Assembly (NCBI RefSeq): GCF_002009015.1
Contig: NZ_LZDE01000347.1
Span: 62,001 to 126,000, forward strand
From: Microbulbifer mangrovi
GTDB taxonomy: Bacteria > Pseudomonadota > Gammaproteobacteria > Pseudomonadales > Cellvibrionaceae
Reading direction: 5' to 3'
Length of the DNA stretch: 64,000 nucleotides
Part shown: positions 57,210-64,000 of the stretch, piece by piece
Position numbering within the stretch: position 1 is the first letter of the stretch
Layout: each line of letters starts with the position of its first letter
Program-made: the position numbers and the translations under genes
The notes under the pieces: generated by a model
Database searches by the model: none
Seen by the model: the letters and a program-made list of their open reading frames with translations, nothing else
What the model was told of the DNA's origin: nothing

Positions 57210-58556
57210 ATGACTGATAAGCGCACCAACCCATTACACGCCGTATTGCTGGCTCTCACGGTTACTACTGCCCATGCGCAAGAGGTCCGGCCTCTCGGTG
57301 CAGTAGCGGGGGAACATCGATGGCGAGAAGTGGGCAAACTGTCTGACGACTTCAATGGCAACCGCCTGGAAACCGCCAAGTGGACCAGCGCCCCGAGAGA
57401 CCTGGTCATTGGTGCCTGGACATTCGACAGTGACAACGCCTACGTGCGAGATGGCAAGCTGAACATCGCAGCCACCCAGGAAACCCACACGCGCAGTTTT
57501 CGCGATGCCTGCAATGGTGGAGAGAAAGAACACAGAGAGCTGTACTACAAGTCCGGCGCGGTGAAATCTGTTCACGACAGCGTTTACGGCTATTACGAAG
57601 CGAGCATGAAAGGGGTAACGCTTTTCCCCGGGCTCAGCCCGGCTTTCTGGTTATATAGTGACGGCCATCCGTATCCGGATCGCAATGTGCCCGGGAGCGT
57701 GGACTACAGCGAAATCGATATCGTCGAGTTGCAACAGGCGGACTGGTACGGTCCAGGCCCCAATGATGTCGACTCGATCCATGTCATGGACCACAACCTG
57801 CACGCGCGCATTGTCGGCGAAGATGGCAAACCCTTTTGGCGACGCCCCAAACCCTTCCCCGATTCCCAACTACTCAAGTTCGATGCACCCTTCGATCCCT
57901 CGAAAGACTTCCATACATACGCGGTGGAGAATCGCAAAGATGTAATCCGCTGGTATGTGGATGGCGAACTCATCGGAGAGAAACCCAATCTCTTCTGGCA
58001 CCGCCCGATGCACGTCATTTTTTCCATGGGGCTTCGCCGGCAACTCATCAATTACAACGAGAAGTGTAATCGGGCGGATCCAAATCCGGATACGGTAACG
58101 GCGGAGGGCTTTCCCGGTGACGCCACCATGCAGGTGGATTACATCAAGGCTTGGGAAGTTTTGCCCTCGGTGTGGGTGGAGAATGTCGAAAAGCACCACA
58201 GTACCGATTACCAGAGTGGCGGCCAGTTGGATATCAACGTGGGGTACCACGGAGGCAGCAATCACCATGTAGTGCGTGATAAGCACAACGGCATCACCGT
58301 GAACTTAACCGAAAAAAATACGCAAGGCTTTGTAAAAATTGTCGCGAGCGCTTCAGACGCCTCCACCGCCAGTAAAGAGAAGCGATACGGCGGAATCGCA
58401 CACCTGAAGCTCGACCTAGCAGGCGTGACACCTTCGAAAGATTTGCCGAAGGGGCACTACTACGCCCTGACTCCTGTTTTCCGATCCTCCAATGGCCGCG
58501 ATGTATTTCCACTCAGGAATGTAGAACCCATCAATGTAGCGACCACCCATCAGTAA
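57210..58556 (+). CDS. cgkA: Kappa-carrageenase (GH16)
   Basis: A 448-residue secreted GH16 enzyme with signal peptide (MTDKRTNPLHAVLLALTVTTAHA). The jelly roll shows WRE.GKLSDDFNGNRL, GVTLFPGLSPAFWLYSDG, the catalytic SEIDIVELQQ with nucleophile Glu168, Asp170 and acid/base Glu173, DHNLHARI, and the late NLFWHRPMHVIFSMGLRRQ and MQVDYIKAWEV. These blocks match Pseudoalteromonas and Zobellia kappa-carrageenases rather than agarases or porphyranases. The C-terminal about 110 residues form an extra beta-rich domain (GGQLDINVGYHGGSNHHVV ... GIAHLKLDLAGV) of the kind found beside secreted galactanases. It hydrolyses beta-1,4 bonds in kappa-carrageenan. The PhoD-like gene follows 24 bp downstream. 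The start at 57210 is chosen for the signal peptide; no strong RBS is visible. Confidence 0.92.
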   Translation: MTDKRTNPLHAVLLALTVTTAHAQEVRPLGAVAGEHRWREVGKLSDDFNGNRLETAKWTSAPRDLVIGAWTFDSDNAYVRDGKLNIAATQETHTRSFRDACNGGEKEHRELYYKSGAVKSVHDSVYGYYEASMKGVTLFPGLSPAFWLYSDGHPYPDRNVPGSVDYSEIDIVELQQADWYGPGPNDVDSIHVMDHNLHARIVGEDGKPFWRRPKPFPDSQLLKFDAPFDPSKDFHTYAVENRKDVIRWYVDGELIGEKPNLFWHRPMHVIFSMGLRRQLINYNEKCNRADPNPDTVTAEGFPGDATMQVDYIKAWEVLPSVWVENVEKHHSTDYQSGGQLDINVGYHGGSNHHVVRDKHNGITVNLTEKNTQGFVKIVASASDASTASKEKRYGGIAHLKLDLAGVTPSKDLPKGHYYALTPVFRSSNGRDVFPLRNVEPINVATTHQ

Positions 58557-58580
58557 AATTGACTCATAAATCAAAAAGAA

Positions 58581-60938
58581 ATGATCAATAAAAAATTCTC
58601 CCGCAGAGACGCACTCAAATTGGTAACCGCCAGTGCCATCACCAGTAGCCTGGCATGCAGTGAGCCCACACCAAATCCTGCAAAAAAAGACCACTCATCC
58701 GCTAGTCCCGCGCTGCGGGACAACTGGAAAAACACCTTTGACCGGGTCTGGATCGGCGGAAACTACTGGGCAAACCCCATGGAAGACTGGCACCTGGTGC
58801 AGGGGCGGGCGACGTGTAAAAGTCGCAGCGGTAACCGCAGTATCCACTCCCTCACTCACCGCCTGGAAAATGCAGATCAGCCGTTTCAGGTTTCCGTGGT
58901 GGTACATCGTAGTGGTTCCGACCCACAGCAGGGCGGCGCAGGTATCAGGCTCGGCGTAAACAACGAGATCGACGAATACCGGAGCAGCTGCTTCGTCCAG
59001 AAGGGGCTCGACCTGGGAATCGCGGGTGATCAGTTGGTTATTGGGCGTGACAGCACGCCACTCTCCAAACCTGTCGATGATACCGATATACAACTCACTC
59101 TCTTGGCGACACCGCAATCCGGTACCGTTTCTCTGCAACTGAGTGCCCACGTTGTTGCGAGCGGGGAAAAAATTGGCAGCCTCGAGCAAGTCGTAGCCGC
59201 TAGCAACGTACTCGGCAATGTCGCGCTGGTGAGTAACTTCGCCCTTCCCTCCAATGCCCAAGGGCAGGATCTCGGGGCCCTGTACCAGTTTTCCGAGTGG
59301 CACCTACAGGGCAACGCGTTTCAGGTAAGGCCGGAGCGCAAATTCGGCCCAATTCTGTGGTCCATGTACAGCCTGAGCGACTCGCGCAAAGAAGAAGGTT
59401 TTGTACTGAAACTCAGCGCCATCTGTGCCCCCATGGGTACAGAAGACAACCCCCTCGTCGAGCTTCAGGTTCAGCGGGCAAATGAATGGATCACGCTGCA
59501 ACTGCAACCGCTCGATCCCGATGCCTGGGTGGCCACTTTTCGGGTCGCCAATTGGGACGAAAAAGTCACGACGCCCTTCCGCGTGATTTATCGCGAGCAA
59601 CATGTGGACGGCAGCGTCACCCCCGATATCTGGCAAGGTACCGTCAGGGCCAACCCGGACAGCGGCGAGTTACGCATGGCGGCACTGACCTGCCAGAATG
59701 ACTACAGTTTTCCCTATGCCCCGGTGGTGGACAATGTCGCGCGGCTCGATCCAGACCTGGTGTTTTTCTCCGGCGATCAAATTTATGAGAGCCACGGTGG
59801 ATTCGGCATTGTGCGATCCCCGTTCAACAAGGCGATCCTCAATTATCTAAGAAAGTTCTATCAGTTCGGCTGGGCGTTCGGCGACGTCATGCGCGATCGA
59901 CCCACAATCTGCCTGCCCGATGATCACGATGTCTTTCAGGGCAACCTGTGGGGCGAGGGCGGCGAGCCAAACCAATTCCCCGAGAAGGATCCCTCCGCCT
60001 CCTTTTTCGGCGGCTATATAGAACCCGTACGATTTGTGAACGCGGTGCACAGAACCTGTGTCAGCCATCACCCGGAAGCCTTCGATCCCACGCCCACCCC
60101 GAGTGGTATGAGCTGCTATTACGGCGACATGGTGTACGGCAATGTCGGTTTCGCGATACTGGCTGACCGACAGTGGAAAAGCGGACCTGAACAGGCCGGC
60201 GTGGTGGTGGGAGAAACCGGTACCGATGAGGATCCCACCTTCATCAACCCGGCGATCAACCCTGAGTCACCGGAACTGCTCGGTGCACGACAGGAAGCAT
60301 TCCTCGCGCGCTGGGCGAAGGACTGGCGCGGGCACACCATGAAAGCCGTACTCAGCCAGACCGTTTTCGCGGGTATCTCAACCCACCAGCCCACACCGCA
60401 GCGCTACCTGAAGTATGACTTTGACAGCAGTGGTTGGCCTGGCCCTGCACGCAACCAGGCGGTGGCGATCATGCGGGAATCCAAAGCGCTGCATATCTGT
60501 GGCGATACACACCTGCCGTCGCTGGCTCAGTACGGCGTCGACGCGCAGCGCGATAGTAACTGGTCCTTCTGTACGCCTGCGATTTCAGCGGGCTGGCCGC
60601 GCTGGTGGCTACCGGATCAGCTATCGATTCCGCACCAGAACAGGCCCACGCACAAACTCCCGCACACTGGGGAATACATCGATAGCTTTGGCAACAAGGT
60701 CTACGTGTATGCGGTGGGAATACCGGAGGTCGGCAAATCCCGGCACCGCTATATCAAGGCCCATGAAAAGGGCAGCGGGTTTGGGTTTGTCACCTTCGAT
60801 ACCGAAAAGCACACCTTTACCATGCAAGCCTACCGTTATCTCGTAAATGTGCTCGACAACAGTCCGAACAACCAATTTCCTGGCTGGCCCGTCACGATTC
60901 ACCAGGATGAAAACCACGGGGACAATATGCTGAGCTAG
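58581..60938 (+). CDS. PhoD-like metallophosphoesterase, Tat lipoprotein
   Basis: A 785-residue exported protein. The N-terminus FSRRDALKLVTASAITSSLAC combines a twin-arginine motif and a lipobox, so a Tat lipoprotein is likely. Residues 45-250 look like a beta-sandwich without clear family. The PhoD-type N-domain and metallophosphatase core follow: FSGDQIYES (Asp399), CLPDDHDVFQGN (Asp447, Asp448, His449, Asp450), KAVLSQTVFAG and CGDTHLPSLAQYG. PhoD enzymes hydrolyse phosphomono- or diesters with Ca/Fe. Immediately after kappa-carrageenase in one operon a phosphatase is unexpected; the fold could act on another ester, such as a sulfate, but that is speculation. Confidence 0.85.
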   Translation: MINKKFSRRDALKLVTASAITSSLACSEPTPNPAKKDHSSASPALRDNWKNTFDRVWIGGNYWANPMEDWHLVQGRATCKSRSGNRSIHSLTHRLENADQPFQVSVVVHRSGSDPQQGGAGIRLGVNNEIDEYRSSCFVQKGLDLGIAGDQLVIGRDSTPLSKPVDDTDIQLTLLATPQSGTVSLQLSAHVVASGEKIGSLEQVVAASNVLGNVALVSNFALPSNAQGQDLGALYQFSEWHLQGNAFQVRPERKFGPILWSMYSLSDSRKEEGFVLKLSAICAPMGTEDNPLVELQVQRANEWITLQLQPLDPDAWVATFRVANWDEKVTTPFRVIYREQHVDGSVTPDIWQGTVRANPDSGELRMAALTCQNDYSFPYAPVVDNVARLDPDLVFFSGDQIYESHGGFGIVRSPFNKAILNYLRKFYQFGWAFGDVMRDRPTICLPDDHDVFQGNLWGEGGEPNQFPEKDPSASFFGGYIEPVRFVNAVHRTCVSHHPEAFDPTPTPSGMSCYYGDMVYGNVGFAILADRQWKSGPEQAGVVVGETGTDEDPTFINPAINPESPELLGARQEAFLARWAKDWRGHTMKAVLSQTVFAGISTHQPTPQRYLKYDFDSSGWPGPARNQAVAIMRESKALHICGDTHLPSLAQYGVDAQRDSNWSFCTPAISAGWPRWWLPDQLSIPHQNRPTHKLPHTGEYIDSFGNKVYVYAVGIPEVGKSRHRYIKAHEKGSGFGFVTFDTEKHTFTMQAYRYLVNVLDNSPNNQFPGWPVTIHQDENHGDNMLS

Positions 60939-61029
60939 GCCGAACACCAAAAACTGGGCTACCAATCACGTGCGCGCTTCCTACACTTCCGTTGATCACC
61001 AGACTCTATATCTGTACCCAGGAGGCGCC

Positions 61030-61332
61030 ATGACATACTACTCGGTTCTGGACGTTACCCCCACGACGGAAGAATGGATGGCGGACTACATCGAGCCCGC
61101 CAACCGCCTTGTGGCCAAGTACGGCGGCAAATACCTGGCCCGCACATCGAGCCATGAGCGTCTTGAAGGCCAGGGAGAAGACGCCACCCTGCGCATTGTT
61201 ATCGAGTGGCCAAGCAAGCAGGCTGCGCTCGATTTCATGAGCGACCCGGAGTACGTCCCACACCTAAAAGAGCGCACCGCGGGTTCAGTGAGTAATCACT
61301 ACCTGATTGAAGGCAAGGATGACCTCGCCTAG
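61030..61332 (+). CDS. DUF1330 family protein
   Basis: A 100-residue cytosolic ferredoxin-like (alpha/beta barrel dimer type) protein: YYSVLDVTPTTEEWMADYIEPANRLVAKYGGKYLAR, then LRIVIEWPSKQAALDFMSDPEY matches the DUF1330 pattern. The function is not established; relatives are dimeric small enzymes or binding proteins. A perfect AGGAGG-type Shine-Dalgarno sequence precedes the ATG at 61030, which is why the longer frame from 60970 is rejected. It lies 91 bp after the PhoD-like gene on the same strand. Confidence 0.85.
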   Translation: MTYYSVLDVTPTTEEWMADYIEPANRLVAKYGGKYLARTSSHERLEGQGEDATLRIVIEWPSKQAALDFMSDPEYVPHLKERTAGSVSNHYLIEGKDDLA

Positions 61333-61427
61333 TTTCGATACCAACGAGACGGCTGATTGCGCCGACTGCGCCCTCGCTCTAAGTAAGTGCGGGCTCAGCA
61401 TTAATTTCCAGAGAAACGCGATCGAGT

Positions 61428-62411
61428 TCAGCCGGCCTTTTGCCAAACCCGCACATATTCGATAGCGAAATCCACCACGCCATCGTCCTTCTCACCTGGA
61501 GGACTGTTGCGCTCCAGATCTTCCTTGCTCTCCGGAAGACCGGCCCAGGGGAAGGTTTCCTGATCCAACCATAGGTAAATCGGCTTTGTGGCTACGTAAC
61601 CGTCGTAGTCATCGAGTACCTCGCGGTTTTCCCGTGCCCATCTGGTGGCCTCTTCCGCTGTTACCGAGGTGAACAGCTTTCCATCCACGTAATACTTAAC
61701 GCCGGTCTCGTCCCACTCGATACCGTACACATGGAAGTCGTCGGCCACGCGGAATCCCAAATCCTTGCGCTCTGTGTACGTCGGCTTGCCTCGCAACTTG
61801 TCCCAGTCGCGGATTGACCACCAAAGTTCTCGATCTTTGTCTTCCTTCCCCGCCTCGCGGTGGCTGCCAAACAGCTCGAAGAAATCAAACTCAAGCCCCT
61901 CCCCCATTGACCAGAATGCACTGGACACTTCGGCATCCGCAGCCTTGCTCTTAATTTCGATATAGCCGTACTTGAACGGCTTGCGCGAGATAAAGCAGGC
62001 GGTGGTGATATTTTCGTGCGGCATCGCCTCGCCAAAAACCGGCACCCGGATTTCGTTTGTAAACGGGAAATCCGGCTCCCAGCGGGTTTCCAGAATCAAC
62101 TTGCCATCTTCCAGACGGTAATTGCGGCCGGAGAATTGCGACGGCGCCCTGCCCTTCCACACCTTCTTGTGCGGATTGTCCGGGTGTTTGTAGACCGGCT
62201 TGCCATCTTCGAACTTGCCCACGATGTACCAGCGGTCCTCATCGATAGTGGGCGCGTCGAACTCGTCGCTCACCACACTGTTGTAAATCCACTTGCCGCT
62301 GTTTGCCGGGTCGGACAGGGGATATACCTCTGTAGCATGGGTTCCCTGACCAGTCCCCAATAGAGCCGCCCCACACAATATGGTGTGAATAGACGCTTTG
62401 TTACTGCGCAT
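61428..62411 (-). CDS. GH16 family galactan hydrolase, single domain
   Basis: A 327-residue secreted GH16 enzyme with signal peptide ending near THA. It shows KWIYNSVVSDEFDAP, the WKGRAPSQFSGRNYRLEDGKL block shared with the lipoprotein GH16 at 14.3-15.8 kb, LEFDFFELFG with nucleophile Glu174, Asp176 and acid/base Glu179, and VADDFHVYGIEWDE. It is a bare catalytic domain without a binding module. The two enzymes belong together and apart from the kappa-carrageenase, so a third chain type (for example furcellaran-like kappa/beta hybrid) is a reasonable target; this is inference. A perfect operator lies 79 bp upstream, shared with the divergent mutarotase gene. Confidence 0.9.
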   Translation of the reverse strand: MRSNKASIHTILCGAALLGTGQGTHATEVYPLSDPANSGKWIYNSVVSDEFDAPTIDEDRWYIVGKFEDGKPVYKHPDNPHKKVWKGRAPSQFSGRNYRLEDGKLILETRWEPDFPFTNEIRVPVFGEAMPHENITTACFISRKPFKYGYIEIKSKAADAEVSSAFWSMGEGLEFDFFELFGSHREAGKEDKDRELWWSIRDWDKLRGKPTYTERKDLGFRVADDFHVYGIEWDETGVKYYVDGKLFTSVTAEEATRWARENREVLDDYDGYVATKPIYLWLDQETFPWAGLPESKEDLERNSPPGEKDDGVVDFAIEYVRVWQKAG

Positions 62412-62489
62412 TTTTTTATTCCAATTAATCAGTTTCGTTCTCGGTGCCCGCTACTTCAGCCTTCCTTGGGCAAGTAGACACTCCAGAGT

Positions 62490-62504
62490 AAACATATTAT
62501 GTTT
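62490..62504. promoter_or_regulatory. Carrageenan-locus operator, GH16/mutarotase intergenic
   Basis: AAACATATTATGTTT: both arms perfect, spacer ATT instead of ATG. Confidence 0.9.
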
Positions 62505-62610
62505 CACATAGTCAGATCAACCCCGCGAGCTACTGTTGCAGTTGCAGAAAATGCCGCCCCCGGCAAAATCAACAACTACCGCAGACGGTACCCACACTCT
62601 CCCAAACCAG

Positions 62611-63642
62611 ATGGCACCCATGGCGAAAACCACCGCAAGTATCAAACCTGTTCTGATAGAGGGCCTCTCCGCCTACCGGATAGAAAATTCGAAGTTGGCT
62701 CTGGACGTTATTCCAGAGCTGGGAGGGAAAATTGTCAGCCTGCGCTCCGGCAAAGTCGCGCAAACCGAGTGGCTTTGGAAAAACGACCGTATCGGCTACG
62801 AGCAGGCCGCGCTGAATGATAGTTACACGCAAAAACACGATAGTGGTGGAGTAGATGAATGTTTTCCCAGTGTTGACGCCTGTACCCTGCCGACAAACTC
62901 AGGAGCTTTTTCTGGCCTCACCCTGCCCGATCACGGAGAGCTGTACGCAAGGCCCTGGGAAGTAATGACTTGTGAAACCGATCATGACGGTCGCGCAGTT
63001 TTGTCACTAACGCGAGCCTGCGAGACACTTCCCTGCGAGTTTCAGCGCACACTCACTTTATCGCCGGATGAAGGGAAAATTGAGTTCAAATATTGCCTGT
63101 ACAATATAAGTGACACTCCGGTTCCATTCAGCTGGTGTATGCACCCGGCGCTGCAACTGGAACCGGGTATGCGTTTGCTACTACCGGAAGGTCATCAGCT
63201 ATATTGCTCCTATGCCAGTGATCACGCGCCTCTGGCCGCTGGCGATGTGTTTCACTGGCCCAATTCACTGAAAGGTGAAAACCTGTCCGTGATTCCAGAC
63301 ATTACAATGCCAAAGGGTTATGCCGCGAAGGTCCTGTCGCAAAGTGATTTTTACGATTGCACCACCGCTGAAGAAAAGGTGATTGTCGGTCTGGAAAATC
63401 CGTCTACCGAAGAGGTATTACAATTCGAATTGCCACCAACAGAAATCCCGCATATTGCCTTGTGGCTGAACTGCAAAGGTTGGGCAGGTGACGGAGGCGC
63501 GCCCTATTTCAACCTGGTATTGGAGCCTGCCATCGGCAACGCCGATGGCCTCGCTCAATTGGTGAACGGAAACCTCGCCCCAATAGTACAGGCACACTGC
63601 ACACGAGAATGGTCTCTAGTTTTGCGGTTATTGAAACACTGA
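62611..63642 (+). CDS. Aldose 1-epimerase (galactose mutarotase) family protein
   Basis: A beta-sandwich protein of about 343 residues of the galactose mutarotase superfamily: LALDVIPELGGKIVSLRSGK, GGVDECFPSVDAC, PDHGELYARPWEV (conserved His), FSWCMHPALQLEPG and GLENPSTEEVLQFE. It interconverts sugar anomers and would feed beta-galactose from carrageenan to a 1-dehydrogenase. The catalytic His/Glu positions are the expected type, but it belongs to the divergent aldose epimerase-like group, so substrate is uncertain. No signal peptide, so cytosolic. The start is uncertain among ATG 62536, 62611 and 62620; none has a good Shine-Dalgarno sequence. Divergent from the second GH16 gene. Confidence 0.82.
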   Translation: MAPMAKTTASIKPVLIEGLSAYRIENSKLALDVIPELGGKIVSLRSGKVAQTEWLWKNDRIGYEQAALNDSYTQKHDSGGVDECFPSVDACTLPTNSGAFSGLTLPDHGELYARPWEVMTCETDHDGRAVLSLTRACETLPCEFQRTLTLSPDEGKIEFKYCLYNISDTPVPFSWCMHPALQLEPGMRLLLPEGHQLYCSYASDHAPLAAGDVFHWPNSLKGENLSVIPDITMPKGYAAKVLSQSDFYDCTTAEEKVIVGLENPSTEEVLQFELPPTEIPHIALWLNCKGWAGDGGAPYFNLVLEPAIGNADGLAQLVNGNLAPIVQAHCTREWSLVLRLLKH

Positions 63643-63717
63643 CATTACTGGAGATATTTACGCGGAACAGTCCAGGAGTGGTAACACCATGTATTAGGTT
63701 TCAATTTCACCGCCACA

Positions 63718-63738
63718 AATTGTAAACTATTTACAATT
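63718..63738. promoter_or_regulatory. Perfect palindrome upstream of the right-edge SMP-30 gene
   Basis: Nine-base arms AATTGTAAA and TTTACAATT around CTA, ending 17 bp before the start codon at 63756. The sequence differs from the carrageenan-locus operator, so a different regulator is expected here. Confidence 0.75.
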
Positions 63739-63755
63739 GAATAGAGCGGACCACC

Positions 63756-64000
63756 ATGAAAACAGAGCTGATTGACATCATCCCAACCGCGTGTGGCTTG
63801 GGTGAAAGCACATTGTGGCACCGCAAACACAGGGCAATTTACTGGACGGATATGCCCAACAACCAGTTGTGGCGCTACTTTCCCCAACAGCGCCGGACTG
63901 AGGTATTCCCGACCGCCGAGAACCTCTGCTCATTTGCCTTCATCGAAAACAGCGATTGGCTGCTGTGTGCTTTCCAGAGTGGCCTTGCAAGGTTCCATCC
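63756..64000 (+). CDS. SMP-30/gluconolactonase family protein, N-terminal part (cut by window edge)
   Basis: The frame starts at ATG 63756 and is open to the right edge (81 codons). CGLGESTLWHRKHRAIYWTDMPNNQLWRY is the first blade of an SMP-30/Cgr1-type lactonase with the metal-binding Glu in GES. There is no signal peptide, unlike the SMP-30 protein at 53.2-54.2 kb, so this one is cytosolic. It would hydrolyse a sugar lactone made inside the cell. The palindrome just upstream suggests control separate from the main carrageenan regulon. Confidence 0.85.
   Translation, partial: MKTELIDIIPTACGLGESTLWHRKHRAIYWTDMPNNQLWRYFPQQRRTEVFPTAENLCSFAFIENSDWLLCAFQSGLARFH

Overview
The window looks like chromosomal DNA of a marine, polysaccharide-degrading gammaproteobacterium of the Microbulbifer/Saccharophagus/Cellvibrionales type. 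The grounds are chitinases with long polyserine linkers and CBM5/12 modules, a TonB-dependent receptor without a SusD partner, and a large set of secreted sulfatases and algal galactanases. No rRNA, tRNA, CRISPR array, phage or plasmid gene is visible.

Region 1 (1-9.3 kb) is general chromosome: a chitinase cut by the left edge, a complete ChiA-type GH18 chitinase with a pair of LacI-type palindromes upstream, small lipoproteins, a DUF3820 protein, an S46 peptidase, and a decaying patch holding a 5'-truncated cytochrome b561 and a twice-frameshifted marR.

Region 2 (9.3-63.6 kb) is a carrageenan utilisation locus. It encodes a GH82 iota-carrageenase (35.0-39.1 kb), a GH16 kappa-carrageenase (57.2-58.6 kb), two further GH16 enzymes, a GH42/GH167-like exo-enzyme, four S1 sulfatases and a TonB receptor. 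Inner-membrane and cytoplasmic functions are a sugar-porter MFS, a mutarotase, an SDR, an SMP-30 lactonase, a DgoD-like dehydratase, an aldehyde dehydrogenase (DauA-like), a cycloisomerase (DauB-like), a KDGal kinase (DgoK) and a KDPGal aldolase (DgoA). Both carrageenan sugars, D-galactose and 3,6-anhydro-D-galactose, should therefore converge on 2-keto-3-deoxy-galactonate and end as pyruvate plus glyceraldehyde-3-phosphate.

Two tandem FCD-type GntR regulators sit in the middle. A 15-bp palindrome, AAACAT-NNN-ATGTTT, recurs upstream of most transcription units (six perfect copies, one one-mismatch copy, and two degenerate copies at the regulators themselves), so the locus reads as one regulon.

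The unusual part is a redox layer on the carrageenan machinery. An S1_7 sulfatase is translationally linked to a Tat-exported FAD oxidoreductase and an FMN-binding-like lipoprotein, followed by a very large CxxCH/LamG protein. A periplasmic molybdopterin dehydrogenase operon (xdhC, mobA-like, iorA/iorB-like) diverges from the TonB receptor across a shared operator. Four proteins of the locus carry twin-arginine signals. No GH127/GH129 anhydrogalactosidase is seen in the window although the complete anhydrogalactose catabolic route is present. A PhoD-like Tat lipoprotein, a DUF4862 protein and two FG-GAP/UnbV proteins are further uncharacterised members. The right edge (63.7-64 kb) starts a second SMP-30 gene behind a different palindrome.
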